In this document: positions 1 through 8,808 of the stretch, one piece after another
Numbering within the stretch: position 1 is the first letter of the stretch
Layout: every line of letters starts with the position of its first letter
Source of the DNA: Peptoniphilus_A olsenii
GTDB taxonomy: Bacteria; Bacillota; Clostridia; Tissierellales; Peptoniphilaceae
NCBI RefSeq assembly: GCF_040545475.1
Contig: NZ_JBEPMA010000002.1
Span: forward strand, 124,001 to 188,000
DNA length: 64,000 nucleotides
Direction of reading: 5' to 3'
Program-made: the position numbers and the translations under genes
Notes under the pieces: generated by a model
What the model was told of the DNA's origin: nothing
Seen by the model: only the letters and a program-made list of their open reading frames with translations
Databases searched by the model: none

Positions 1-166
1 AAAAAACGACTTTTATGACCCATATCATTTAAATGTAGCGGGAGCCGAAAAATTTAATAAGTTTTTTATAAACTATATGTTTGATAAAGGAATATATAAA
101 GATAATTCAAATTTGGATGAAGCTTGGAGGGAAAGGCTAGAAAAATATAATATTAATAAAGAGTAG
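1..166 (+). CDS. C-terminal end of SGNH/DltD-like protein (partial)
   Basis: An open frame enters from the left edge and ends at a TAG at 164-166, giving about 54 residues. It contains DPYHLNVAGAEKFN, which resembles the C-terminal Asp-x-x-His block of SGNH/GDSL hydrolases and DltD/DUF1574-type proteins, where the His completes the catalytic triad. The start and the Ser block lie outside the window, so the substrate cannot be judged. The family call rests on this single motif. Confidence 0.5.
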   Translation, partial: KNDFYDPYHLNVAGAEKFNKFFINYMFDKGIYKDNSNLDEAWRERLEKYNINKE

Positions 167-185
167 ATAATACATTAATTTTTCT

Positions 186-735
186 ATTTCAAAGGAAGGA
201 ATGTGGGCGTTCCGCTTTCGCTGCGAGACCCCCTTTCCTCTCTTTCGAGCTTCCAACCAAACCCCCCACGCCTTTTTAGACTAAGTTTTTACCTCTTTCG
301 TTTTTCTTTTTGCTATACTTGTTCGTGGTTTGGGTGCTTGAATAGTTTTTTATTTAAAATAAAAAGAAAAACTATCAAGAAATGAAATGTATATGCGGTT
401 ACAAACTTTCAAACCGTCATTCCGAGCGGAAAACCCGAAGGGTTTGTAGTCGAGGAATCTGCCTGTAGAGGAGTAGTTCTGTAAAAATTAATAGAAGTCT
501 TTTTTTACTGTCTTTTCCATTACACTTCTTTTTTTACCTACTCAAAATCTCCCCGTCACATGCAGATCCTTCGACTTCAGAAATCTTAGCAGATTTCTTT
601 CGCTCAGGATGACATGGGAGGGAAAAAGTTCTCTCCACCACATGCAGACTCTTTATGTGTTCGCACGCTTTTTACTCGATATGACAGTTGTAAAAGACCA
701 CGACAACTTCCACATGTAAATTCATTCTATTCGTC
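186..735. repeat. Dispersed intergenic repeat block 1
   Basis: No gene is seen between 167 and 778. The stretch is a mosaic of repeat modules found again at 5.7-7.1 kb and 12.6-13.9 kb. One module runs from AAAGGAAGGAATGTGGGCGT through a 'gcgttccgctttcgctgcgag' type segment; a second holds CGAGGAATCTGCCTGTAGAG; a third holds CCTTCGACTTCAGAAATCTT followed by CTCAGGATGACATGG. These are much more GC-rich than the surrounding genes. Short frames inside it look like chance readings of repeat DNA. Confidence 0.75.
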
Positions 736-778
736 CCAATGCTTCTCACTAAGGATTGTATAGATATTATTTATAAAA

Positions 779-1315
779 CTAAAATTTTATAAAACTTTTA
801 TCCGTCAAGAGATAATCTACTTTTCTATCGTATTCTTCATTAAACACTTTATTTGTCCTTTGCTCTTCAAACCCTATGGCAAGTGAAATTGTGTCAATTT
901 TCTCAAAAAATTTATCATAAAATCCCCCACCATAACCGAGCCTATACCCTCTGTCATCAAATGCAAGTCCTGGTGTAATTGTAAGGTCAATGTCTGTTAC
1001 AGGTTCTCCATCTTCTGGTTCTAAAATTCCCATTTTGTTAGGTTTTAATTCTGATAATCCGTCTATTTCTGTAGCAACCATTTCTTTTCCAATAACAAGT
1101 GGAACTAATAATTTTTTACCATCTTCTTTTATCATATCTATAATCTCATGAGTATTTACTTCTGTTTTATATGAAATAAATACAAAAACTGACTTAGCAT
1201 TTATATATATATCAAGCTCTCTTAGTTTTTCTTGTATTAGTTTGCTCTTTTCGTATCTATTTTCTATATTTGCTCTTTTAGCAAAAAATTCTTTTCTCAA
1301 ACTCTTTTTTTCCAT
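779..1315 (-). CDS. 5-formyltetrahydrofolate cyclo-ligase
   Basis: A 178-residue protein of the 5-formyl-THF cyclo-ligase (YgfA/MTHFS) family, which converts 5-formyl-THF to 5,10-methenyl-THF with ATP in the cytosol. The C-terminal half has the family block RLGYGGGFYDKFF, and the N-terminus is the usual Lys/Arg-rich helix (KKSLRKEFFAKR). I place the start at the ATG at 1315, because GAGGT lies five bases upstream; a GTG at 1327 has no ribosome site. It follows the nuclease gene with an 8-bp gap and is probably its last co-transcribed partner. Confidence 0.88.
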   Translation of the reverse strand: MEKKSLRKEFFAKRANIENRYEKSKLIQEKLRELDIYINAKSVFVFISYKTEVNTHEIIDMIKEDGKKLLVPLVIGKEMVATEIDGLSELKPNKMGILEPEDGEPVTDIDLTITPGLAFDDRGYRLGYGGGFYDKFFEKIDTISLAIGFEEQRTNKVFNEEYDRKVDYLLTDKSFIKF

Positions 1316-1323
1316 TTTATACC

Positions 1324-3918
1324 TCACTTATTCTCACATATATCTTTATAAATACAATTTAAACAATCGCTCTCAGAGTCCATATTCCCTTGTTTTAAAC
1401 TTTCAACCAACGAAATAATAGCATTCTTTGAACTTTTAAAGATTTCTTTTAACTCCTCGTCGCTATAAAAATACCTAACCCTGGGTAATTTATCTCTCAA
1501 ATCTGAATTTTTCATAACTGTTTTTATTTCAGCATCTTGGATAGAACCATAAATTAGTTTAACAATATTTTTATTATCTTTAAGTCGAGATAATGCATAA
1601 ATTGGCATCTGGAAAGCTTTGTTTTCTAAGATTTTATTCTTTGAAATTATAGAACTTTTACTTCTCTTATAGTCCATTATAGCCTCTTCATCACCATTGC
1701 TGTCAATTCTGTCTATTCTGCCCACAATTTTTATTCCCTCAATATCCAAATCGATTCTTTTTTCAAAATATTTAGGAGTCAAAAAATCTTCTTTTTGGTT
1801 TTCTAAATCAATAATGATATAATCTTTGAGAAAATTAAAATCGTTCAAGACTTGTACCTGTTCCAAAAATTTCAAATCATCAAAAGTTTTATCTTTAAAA
1901 TTCTCCTGCAAGACCAATTTTTTCAACAATGCTTCATCTAAAATGCTTTTTTCTAATTTAAAATATCTTTTTAAAATGTTATGGAATCTATCCCCCATTT
2001 TCAAATAAAATTTATCATCATAATCAAGTGCAAATTCTTCTAACTTAAAAATTCGTTCAAATAAAAATCTTCTGGGACAGTCGCTCAATACATCGAAGTC
2101 AGTTACGGAGTAAGTTCTGTCTTTTAATCTCAGATTTAGATTATTCAAAGCTTTACTTGACAGTTTATAATCTAATTTATCTCTATTGTTAAAAATCTCA
2201 ATCTCGGAAGAATAATATTTCTTAATATAAGTACTAATATCAAGATTACATATCTTTTTTAATATATTTATATTTTTAGCAAGACCTTTATCTTCATCAT
2301 TTATCAAAATTGTAGTTTTTTGGGAATTAGTTATAGCATATACAAGTTCCATGAGTTCAATTTCAGAATCATTGCCTCTAATTTTAAATTCTTCCAATTC
2401 TTCAATAGTTTTTTTAGTATATATGAAATTTTTTTGTGAAATTCTTTCATAATTTGCATCAAAACCTATTATATAAAGTTTTCCAAAATTTTTATAATAC
2501 ATGGACTGCAAATTTTTCATAGTTATAGCATCTCTATTTTGCAGTAACTTAAATTTTATATTTTTTATATATTTTTTAAATAGACATTTAAATTCTTTAA
2601 AAGTGATACTCTTATAAAAAATTCTGTATTTTGGCATTTTATTTAAAATATCAATTACTTTGTTTAAAAAATTCATATCTCTTACATACACAAAATCATA
2701 AATCTTTGGATTAAATCTTTTCTTTATAATATTTTCTAAATTATTCATGTACTCAATAAAATACTCACAAAAATATTCTAAAGAACCAGTATTTTTGATA
2801 TTTTCTTGTTGTAAAAATTTCACGCCATCTAAAAAGTTTTGAAGATGGCTTTGCTTAATATCTAACTCCTTAATCTCTTGCAAATTGAAATCAGCTATGT
2901 TTTTGAAGTTTTGTTTTAATAAATCCTCTTCGAGCATATTTTTATCTACTGGCAAATTAAAATATGATAGCCTAATTCTCTTTAAAGTATTGTGCCTATT
3001 TTTATCTTCTAAATAATCTAAAACTGTGATAATCTCTTCTTTTATTAAAGAACGCTCAATTAAATCTAAATTAAATTCAATGTCTTGAAAAACACTACGA
3101 TTATTAATGCTCTTGGCAAGTGAACTTGAACCCGTTATAATATCGATATCTTTTATTTGATTTATTATGTCTTTTTTTAGTTCCACAAAAAACATATTAT
3201 AATAATCGTCTGATGCATCATATAAATCTACTGGAATATTGGCAAGTAAATCATTTATACACTCAGTATTAGATTTAACTATTTCAAAATTCATATTCTC
3301 TAACTTAGCAACAGCACTTTGTGAAGTTATATTATTCTCGATATTAAAAGGTATATTGATGATTATATTCTTTGACTTTGAAATTCTTTCAATAAAATCA
3401 AATTCAAAATATCCAAAGTCGATAAAACCATCAATAATTATAGTTTCAGCCCTAATATCGTCTTCACTAATTTTAGATAAACCGCTGTCTAAGGTGTAAG
3501 AATTTTTAGAAAAATAAATTAAATAATCTCCAAAACTATCGGCTAAAGACTTAATTATGGGCGATGTAAATTTTAAAATATCCTTTTTTCTTTTGCCACT
3601 ATTTATCAACTCATCAAAAAAATCAACAATTATCTCTACGCTCTCATCAAAAATCTCTTTATCGGGAAAATTTCTATTTAAAATCATCTTTAGCACTATG
3701 AATTTTAAAATATTATCAGGTCTTTTTATATTTTTAAATTTAATCAAGTTGTCAAAAGTTATAAATTTGGTATTTATTATATTAATACCACTAAAAACTT
3801 CACTTTTTATTTTGTAGTTTATTGCAATTTCAGACGGTAGAATATACAGTGTTTTACCAGATATATAATTTTTATAATCGAATTTCTCCTTTGGAGAACT
3901 AAAAAATACCTTTTTCAT
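1324..3918 (-). CDS. AddB/RexB-like PD-(D/E)XK nuclease subunit
   Basis: An 864-residue protein whose C-terminal third is a RecB-family nuclease: GRIDRID followed by the EEAIMDYKRSKS active-site strand. Cys614 (SDCPRRFLF) and a terminal C852-x2-C855-x5-C861 arrangement match the four Cys that bind the 4Fe-4S cluster of AddB. No Walker A motif is seen in the N-terminal helicase-like part, which is more like RexB than Bacillus AddB, and the protein is shorter than AddB (about 1150). The expected role is recombinational repair of double-strand ends with an AddA partner, which is not in the window. The start overlaps the upstream pseudouridine synthase by 20 bp. Confidence 0.8.
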   Translation of the reverse strand: MKKVFFSSPKEKFDYKNYISGKTLYILPSEIAINYKIKSEVFSGINIINTKFITFDNLIKFKNIKRPDNILKFIVLKMILNRNFPDKEIFDESVEIIVDFFDELINSGKRKKDILKFTSPIIKSLADSFGDYLIYFSKNSYTLDSGLSKISEDDIRAETIIIDGFIDFGYFEFDFIERISKSKNIIINIPFNIENNITSQSAVAKLENMNFEIVKSNTECINDLLANIPVDLYDASDDYYNMFFVELKKDIINQIKDIDIITGSSSLAKSINNRSVFQDIEFNLDLIERSLIKEEIITVLDYLEDKNRHNTLKRIRLSYFNLPVDKNMLEEDLLKQNFKNIADFNLQEIKELDIKQSHLQNFLDGVKFLQQENIKNTGSLEYFCEYFIEYMNNLENIIKKRFNPKIYDFVYVRDMNFLNKVIDILNKMPKYRIFYKSITFKEFKCLFKKYIKNIKFKLLQNRDAITMKNLQSMYYKNFGKLYIIGFDANYERISQKNFIYTKKTIEELEEFKIRGNDSEIELMELVYAITNSQKTTILINDEDKGLAKNINILKKICNLDISTYIKKYYSSEIEIFNNRDKLDYKLSSKALNNLNLRLKDRTYSVTDFDVLSDCPRRFLFERIFKLEEFALDYDDKFYLKMGDRFHNILKRYFKLEKSILDEALLKKLVLQENFKDKTFDDLKFLEQVQVLNDFNFLKDYIIIDLENQKEDFLTPKYFEKRIDLDIEGIKIVGRIDRIDSNGDEEAIMDYKRSKSSIISKNKILENKAFQMPIYALSRLKDNKNIVKLIYGSIQDAEIKTVMKNSDLRDKLPRVRYFYSDEELKEIFKSSKNAIISLVESLKQGNMDSESDCLNCIYKDICENK

Positions 3919-4882
3919 TTATAATTTCACCTAAATTAACATCAAATAAATCTTCGGCAATCTTTGTCATCTTGTCATTTGGAAGAAATATATAGTTTTT
4001 TCCTTTCACATCTTCTAATTTTTTCAAATCAAAACTCACGCAAAAATTGTGCAGAAATTGAGAGTCGAGACCTAGTTTTCTAAATTTATTGTTTTCTTCT
4101 TTTGTCCCATACTTTCTATCTCCAATGATATAATAGCCTTTTTCTTTTAAAGAAGCCCTTATTTGGTGAGTCCTACCAGTAATTAAATTTACAGACAGCA
4201 GAGTATAATTATTTTTAGTTTTCAAAACTTTAAATTTAGTGACAGATCTCTTGCCATCACTTGATTTTGCTACCACATTATTTTTAGATTTTTTTAAATT
4301 AATATCCACGTCAAAATCATCTTTAATGTCGCCCTTAACAATAGTTAAATAATATTTAGAAATATTTCTATTTTTTATACCCTCGTTTAAATACTGCAAA
4401 GTTTTTAAATTCTTTGCTCCAATTAGTATGCCAGAAGTATTCCTATCTAATCTATTAACAAAAGCCGGTCTAAAAGAATTTTCAAGCCTTGGATTAAACT
4501 CTTCCTTATAAATTAAATAATCTACAAGTCTATCTAACGCATTATCTTGATAAGCCTTCTGATCATTGTGTGTCAACATATTTATAGGTTTTTTTATCAA
4601 AATAATATCTTCATTTTCAAAAAGAACATCAGGGAACTTAGAATTTTTATATTTTTTGACATCTTTTTTAAACTTTTTTATAGTATCTTCTGCCAAAAAT
4701 AATCGAATAACATCTCCTTCATTTAAAATATCTTCAGGATTTGCTTTTTTGCCATTAACCTTGATATTCTTTTTCCTTAAATTTTTATATATAAAAGAAA
4801 GAGGAGCCTTTTCAAAATAAATTTTCAAAAATCTATCCACTCTTCTGCCAGCATCGTTCTCGTTGATTATAATTTCTCTCAT
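3899..4882 (-). CDS. RluA-family 23S rRNA pseudouridine synthase
   Basis: About 327 residues. An N-terminal S4 RNA-binding domain (first 65 residues, with RRVDRFL and NIKVNGKKANPEDILNEGD) is followed by the RluA catalytic domain. The catalytic Asp is in VNRLDRNTSGILIG, and GRTHQIRASL and KYG blocks follow. It isomerises specific uridines in large-subunit rRNA; the exact position (RluC/D type) cannot be set from sequence. An ATG at 4894 is also possible, but the ATG at 4882 is preferred because GGTGA precedes it at good spacing. First gene of a three-gene minus-strand run. Confidence 0.88.
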   Translation of the reverse strand: MREIIINENDAGRRVDRFLKIYFEKAPLSFIYKNLRKKNIKVNGKKANPEDILNEGDVIRLFLAEDTIKKFKKDVKKYKNSKFPDVLFENEDIILIKKPINMLTHNDQKAYQDNALDRLVDYLIYKEEFNPRLENSFRPAFVNRLDRNTSGILIGAKNLKTLQYLNEGIKNRNISKYYLTIVKGDIKDDFDVDINLKKSKNNVVAKSSDGKRSVTKFKVLKTKNNYTLLSVNLITGRTHQIRASLKEKGYYIIGDRKYGTKEENNKFRKLGLDSQFLHNFCVSFDLKKLEDVKGKNYIFLPNDKMTKIAEDLFDVNLGEIINEKGIF

Positions 4883-4954
4883 TGTCTTCACCATTTTTCC
4901 TTAATCTGATATAATTATATCAAAACATTTAGAAAATATGAAAAGAGGAATAAT

Positions 4955-5632
4955 TTGAGAAATTTTAATAAACTTTCACTATTTTTAATGAAAGTTCTAG
5001 AAATATTTTTATTGGTTCTTTTCTTTGTATTATTAGTATTTATAGTAAAGTGGAGAATCGACCACTTATATGCAAATTCAATAAATAATGGCGAGGTCGA
5101 TTTTAAAATCAAAGATGAATTTATTAAAACAAAAACTGAGATACTTGGATTAATGGGTAAAACTGACGAAGAATATAAAATACCAGTAGTAAAAGAAAGA
5201 GAAATAGAACCAAATAAAAAAGAAAGCATAATAATTAATGTACCTGCAAATACAGATAAAGATTCACTTGGTGAAATATTGATGAGTAAAAATCTAATTG
5301 CAGACATAAATGAATACAATAGATTAGTTGACGATATGGGCATAGCAGAAAAAATCTTGCCTGGTCACTATGAGATTAAAGAAGGAATGAAAGTAAAAGA
5401 AATATTGTCAGATATATCGGGCAATGTTCTTCACGAATATAAATTTAATATAAGCGAAGGAGCATCTGCAGCAGATGTAGGCAACATGCTAGAAGATATA
5501 GGTATGATAGAATCATCTTACGCTTTTGTAGAAAAGTGTAAAGAAATGAACAAAACACAGTTCGTACCAGGAGAACATCATGTAACAATGCCACTAAAAG
5601 TAGCCAAAATAATAGAACAGATTACAGTATAA
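4955..5632 (+). CDS. MltG/YceG-like membrane protein lacking the lytic domain
   Basis: 225 residues starting at a TTG (4955) seven bases after AGAGGA. A signal anchor spans residues about 9-32, followed by an acidic linker and two related modules of about 55 residues. The first reads INVPANTDKDSLGEILMSKN ... ILPGHYEIKEGMKVKEILSD and the second FNISEGASAADVGNMLED ... FVPGEHHVTMPLKVAKI. These resemble the LysM-like subdomain at the front of MltG (YceG), but the C-terminal endolytic transglycosylase domain with its catalytic Glu is absent. A cell-envelope role is inferred. Confidence 0.6.
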   Translation: MRNFNKLSLFLMKVLEIFLLVLFFVLLVFIVKWRIDHLYANSINNGEVDFKIKDEFIKTKTEILGLMGKTDEEYKIPVVKEREIEPNKKESIIINVPANTDKDSLGEILMSKNLIADINEYNRLVDDMGIAEKILPGHYEIKEGMKVKEILSDISGNVLHEYKFNISEGASAADVGNMLEDIGMIESSYAFVEKCKEMNKTQFVPGEHHVTMPLKVAKIIEQITV

Positions 5633-5658
5633 AAAGTCGCAAAAAAGCGACTTTTTTT
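5631..5658 (+). terminator. Rho-independent terminator after MltG-like gene
   Basis: The stem AAAAGTCGC / GCGACTTTT has a short A-rich loop and is followed directly by a T run. It overlaps the stop codon of the MltG-like gene. Confidence 0.85.
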
Positions 5659-5684
5659 GATTACCTAATTATAAATAAAGTTTT

Positions 5685-6078
5685 CTTTCACTCTAAATGA
5701 CAGTTGCTGGGGTTGTCGTTGCCCTTTCCAATGTCATCTCGACTAAGAAGCGTTGCGAACGCATAAAGAGTCTTGCATGTAGTGGGAAAAATATGTAATG
5801 GCAAAATAGAAAATGTAATATTAAAAATAAGAAAAAGACTTCTACATTATATCTACAGAACAACTCCTCTACAGGCAGATTCCTCGACTTGCTATGCTCA
5901 CTCGGAATGACATTAATAGGGTTGTCGTAGTCTTTTCCAGTGTCATCTCGACTAAAAAGCGTTGCGAACTCATAAAGATTCTTGCATCTGACGGGGAGAT
6001 TTTGTTTAGGTAAAAAAAGAAATGTAATGGAAAATATAGTAAAAAAGACTTCTATTTATTTGAAATGGAAACATTGCT
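5685..6078. repeat. Dispersed intergenic repeat block 2
   Basis: Non-coding. It holds two copies of a module reading GTCATCTCGACTAARAAGCG then TTGCGAACKCATAAAG (5731 and 5942 areas), plus an inverted copy of the module that appears elsewhere as CGAGGAATCTGCCTGTAGAG (here CTCTACAGGCAGATTCCTCG). The same modules recur in the other three repeat blocks. Confidence 0.7.
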
Positions 6079-6091
6079 AAGAAGTATAAAA

Positions 6092-6136
6092 AAAGACTCT
6101 TTTATATAATAAAATATTACATCTTAAAGAGTCTTT
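6092..6136 (-). terminator. Terminator of tiny membrane-peptide gene, copy 1
   Basis: AAAGACTCTTT and AAAGAGTCTTT form an 11-bp stem. Read on the minus strand it ends in a T run. It lies about 40 bp after the 38-residue ORF and has a counterpart after the second copy. Confidence 0.75.
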
Positions 6137-6178
6137 AAAATAATAGGCTTAAAATAATTTAATTAATCATTAGAAATT

Positions 6179-6295
6179 TTAACTAAAAGAAATTGCTCCT
6201 GATATACTCGCTCCAGCTTGTTTTATAAAATATGCAATTATAATGCTTCCAATTATTATTGCTGCTGCGATTATATATGCTGATTTATTATCCAT
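6179..6295 (-). CDS. 38-residue single-TM peptide, copy 1
   Basis: A 39-codon frame: ATG at 6295, TAA at 6179, preceded by AGGAGG at ideal spacing. The peptide starts MDNKSAYIIAAAIIIGSIII, which is a short polar head and one hydrophobic helix, and ends in a Gly/Ala/Ser-rich tail (GASISGAISFS). A second copy, identical in length and nearly identical in the helix, lies exactly 1023 bp to the right. Selection on the reading frame is suggested because most differences sit in the tail. Function unknown; a small membrane regulator, a type I-like toxin or a bacteriocin-like peptide are all possible. Confidence 0.65.
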   Translation of the reverse strand: MDNKSAYIIAAAIIIGSIIIAYFIKQAGASISGAISFS

Positions 6296-6308
6296 GACAT
6301 CCTCCTAA

Positions 6309-6541
6309 TTATAATACTTTCTTATATCTTACCATATCTTCCACAACTTTTTTAAATATTTGAATTGCTTCTTTTAATTCTTTGTCCTTCATATTCCCAT
6401 ATCCTATTATTATTCTTGGATATTTATATTTTACTTCTCCTTCATAATATTTTGCTAGTCCTTCTACATATATATTTTGTTGTTTCATTTTTTTTATGAT
6501 TTCTTGTTCTTTTATTTCTGCTTTTATCTCTTATTTTATAA
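6309..6541 (-). pseudogene. Fragment of MocR regulator 3' end
   Basis: A truncated copy of the last part of the MocR gene at 7332-8714, at a constant offset of 1023 bp. It keeps the stop codon and about 70 codons. It has also lost about 33 bp between two CTG(T/C)TTTT microhomologies (near 6520) relative to the intact gene, and breaks off into repeat block 3. It cannot encode a working protein. It probably arose when a segment covering terminator, tiny ORF and MocR tail was duplicated. Confidence 0.8.
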
Positions 6542-7090
6542 AGTCGACTAAAAAGCGGTAGCGAACGCATAAAGAGTCTTGTCTGCAGTGGGAAGAATTT
6601 GTAACCATGAGATAGAAAAAGTATTTCTAAAAATATCAAAAGAACGTGAAAAGCAAAAGTCGAAAAAGATTTTTAACTGTTAGAGCGATAGCGAGTTTTA
6701 AAAATCCGACTTTTTGCGAAGTAAAAGAAAAATTAAAGAGGTAACAAAATATATCGACGAAGGCGTTGGGGCTTGGTTGGGAGCTCGAGGGAAAGGAAAG
6801 GGGTGCTCGCAGCGAACGCGGAATGCCCCCAATCCTACCCTCGAAAGAGGAAATGAAATTGTTAGTGTAATAATTTTTATTAGAAATTATTAGAAAAGTT
6901 TTCTATTTATTCCTACAGAACTACCCCTTTACCAGGAGATTCCTCACTCTTCGAGTACACGGCGATTACAGAAAATTCTTACGAATTTTATTCCACTCGG
7001 AATGACAGTTGTAGAGGTTGCCGTAGTCTGTAGGCTTTAATTCTTGACAATTATTCTTTTATGTATTCTAATAACAATAGAAAAACTGAT
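6540..7090. repeat. Dispersed intergenic repeat block 3 (inverted copy)
   Basis: It contains, in reverse orientation to blocks 1 and 4, the long-hairpin module (AAAAGTCGAAAAAGATTTTT ... AAAAATCCGACTTTTTGC, about 6646-6715). A GC-rich segment with GGGGTGCTCGCAGCGAACGC follows, and later TTCTTACGAATTTTATTCCACTC near 6975. It separates the two copies of the tiny-ORF segment and may have taken part in the duplication. Any frame across it is likely accidental. Confidence 0.7.
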
Positions 7091-7102
7091 AAAAAGTATA
7101 AA

Positions 7103-7147
7103 AAAGACTCTCTGACATAATATAATCTTACATCTCAAAGAGTCTTT
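7103..7147 (-). terminator. Terminator of tiny membrane-peptide gene, copy 2
   Basis: AAAGACTCT pairs with AGAGTCTTT, with the T run on the minus strand. It is the counterpart of the copy-1 terminator. Confidence 0.7.
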
Positions 7148-7201
7148 AAAATAATAGGCTTAAAATAATTTAATTTTAAATTAATTTTATATATTCTATG
7201 C

Positions 7202-7318
7202 TTACTTTAGGAAAATCGCACCACTTATGCCAGCACCTTCTCTTGCTATAAAAAATGCAATTATAATACTTCCAACTATTATTGCTGCTGCGATTATATA
7301 TGCTGATTTATTATCCAT
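7202..7318 (-). CDS. 38-residue single-TM peptide, copy 2
   Basis: ATG at 7318, TAA at 7202, with AGGAGG just upstream and only 13 bp after the stop of the MocR gene, so it is probably co-transcribed with that regulator. It begins MDNKSAYIIAAAIIVGSIII and ends GAGISGAIFLK. The hydrophobic segment is almost identical to copy 1; the tail differs (charged ARE in place of KQ). The tight coupling to a PLP-binding regulator suggests a linked role, but I recognise no family. Confidence 0.7.
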   Translation of the reverse strand: MDNKSAYIIAAAIIVGSIIIAFFIAREGAGISGAIFLK

Positions 7319-7331
7319 GACATCCTCCTAA

Positions 7332-8714
7332 TTATAATACTTTCTTATATCTTACCATATCTTCCACAACTTTTTTAAATATTTGAATTGCTTCTTTTAA
7401 TTCTTTGTCCTTCATATTCCCATATCCTATTATTATTCTCGGATATTTATATTTTACTTCTCCTTCGTAATATTTTGCCAATCCCTCTACATATATATTT
7501 TGTTGTTTCATTTTTTTTATGATTTCTTGTTCTTTTATTTCTGTTTTTATTTCCAATATGAAATGCATTCCTGCTTTTTTATCTCTTATTTTATAAAGTT
7601 CATTATTTTCAAAAAAGCTAATGGTAAATTTCCTCTTGTCGTCATATTTTCTTCTCATTCTATTTAAATGTTTTTCAAAGTAACCTTCGTCTATATATTT
7701 TGAGAGCGATAGTTGAACTATATTTGGCACAGGGCAATTATAAAATGGCTTGATGCTCTCATATTTTTGCAATAATTTTTTTGGTAGAACCATAAAGCTA
7801 ACTCTTAGTGTGGGTGATATTGATTTTGAAAAATTAGATATATAAACTACTCTATCTGGTTTATCAAGGCTTTTTAGTGCTGGTATTGGCCTTCCGTAGT
7901 ATTTAAATTCACTGTCGTAATCATCTTCTAATATATATCCATTTATTTTTTGTACATAATTTAATAATTCTACTCTTCTGCCAATGGGCATTATATTTCC
8001 TGTTGGAAATTGATGTGATGGTGTGATTAAAAAGGCATTTATTTCCCTATTTTCTATGATTATGCCATCTGAGTCTATATTTTGAAATACATATTTTTTG
8101 TTATTCATTTCAAATAAATTCTTTAAATCTCTGTATCCTGGATTTTCTAGTCCAAAAACTGTATCTTGTGGCATTATATAAAATAGTATTTGAAATAAAT
8201 ATTCTATTCCTGAGCTTATGATAATTGATTCTTCTGCTACATCAACATTTCTTGCTGATTTTAAATAATTTTTTATTGAATGTCTTAGACATTGTAATCC
8301 TTTTATATCTCTTTTTGACAGTTCTTCTTTTTCTAATAATGATTCATTTAAAACTTTTTTGTAATTAGTGTTAGGAAAAGAAAAGTTAGCATTTTTATTC
8401 AAATCAAAATTATATTTTGACACAATCTTTTTGTCTTTTTTTACTATAGTGTCATTATTTTTGATATTTAAAATATTTTCAACTGGACTCACAAAATATC
8501 CTATTCGCTCTTTGGAATAAATATATCCTTCATCTATTAGATTTTCGTAGGCTTTAATTACTGTATTAATTGAAATTCCTAGATGAGTTGCCAAATTTCT
8601 TTTAGATGGCAATAATGTGTCTCTTTCTAAACTTCCCGATATTATTTCTTTTTTTATGTATTCATAGAGTTGCACAAAAAGTGATTCTTTTTCATTAAAA
8701 TTTAAACTTATCAA
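7332..8714 (-). CDS. MocR/PdxR-type transcription regulator
   Basis: 460 residues. An N-terminal GntR winged helix (LFVQLYEYIKKEIISGSL ... SKRNLATHLGISINTV) is joined to a class I aminotransferase-like domain. The PLP-lysine region reads VVYISNFSKSISPTLRVSF, with EDDYDSEFKY upstream. Such regulators sense PLP, and this one is divergent from pdxS, so control of vitamin B6 synthesis is likely. I prefer a TTG start at 8714, six bases after GGAGGT, over an upstream ATG at 8738 that has no ribosome site. Confidence 0.85.
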   Translation of the reverse strand: MISLNFNEKESLFVQLYEYIKKEIISGSLERDTLLPSKRNLATHLGISINTVIKAYENLIDEGYIYSKERIGYFVSPVENILNIKNNDTIVKKDKKIVSKYNFDLNKNANFSFPNTNYKKVLNESLLEKEELSKRDIKGLQCLRHSIKNYLKSARNVDVAEESIIISSGIEYLFQILFYIMPQDTVFGLENPGYRDLKNLFEMNNKKYVFQNIDSDGIIIENREINAFLITPSHQFPTGNIMPIGRRVELLNYVQKINGYILEDDYDSEFKYYGRPIPALKSLDKPDRVVYISNFSKSISPTLRVSFMVLPKKLLQKYESIKPFYNCPVPNIVQLSLSKYIDEGYFEKHLNRMRRKYDDKRKFTISFFENNELYKIRDKKAGMHFILEIKTEIKEQEIIKKMKQQNIYVEGLAKYYEGEVKYKYPRIIIGYGNMKDKELKEAIQIFKKVVEDMVRYKKVL

Positions 8715-8715
8715 C

Positions 8716-8774
8716 TGGTACCTCCAAATATTATACATTTGATACTTTTAATGATACCAGATAACAGATATAAT
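8716..8774. promoter_or_regulatory. MocR-pdxS intergenic operator and pdxS -10
   Basis: TGATAC occurs at 8740 and 8752 and TGGTAC at 8716, so the three half-sites start at multiples of 12 bp and lie on one helix face. TATAAT at 8769-8774 is a good -10 for pdxS, without a good -35 at 16-18 bp. That is typical of an activator-dependent promoter, and the repeats cover the -35 area. MocR proteins commonly bind direct repeats of this kind; binding here is inferred. Confidence 0.5.
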
Positions 8775-8808
8775 TTCTTTAATAAATTAATTTAATAAGG
8801 AGCAGATT

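Noticed and set aside
203..385. Plus-strand 60-codon frame in repeat block 1
   Set aside because: It reads through dispersed repeat DNA, has no ribosome site, and related repeat copies do not keep the frame.
4915..5343. Minus-strand 142-codon frame opposite the MltG-like gene
   Set aside because: The plus-strand gene has a ribosome site, membrane anchor and terminator; the antisense frame has none of these.
6442..6639. Minus-strand 65-codon frame spanning the MocR fragment and repeat
   Set aside because: It starts in repeat DNA and runs into the MocR fragment out of the regulator's frame, so it is a chimera by accident.
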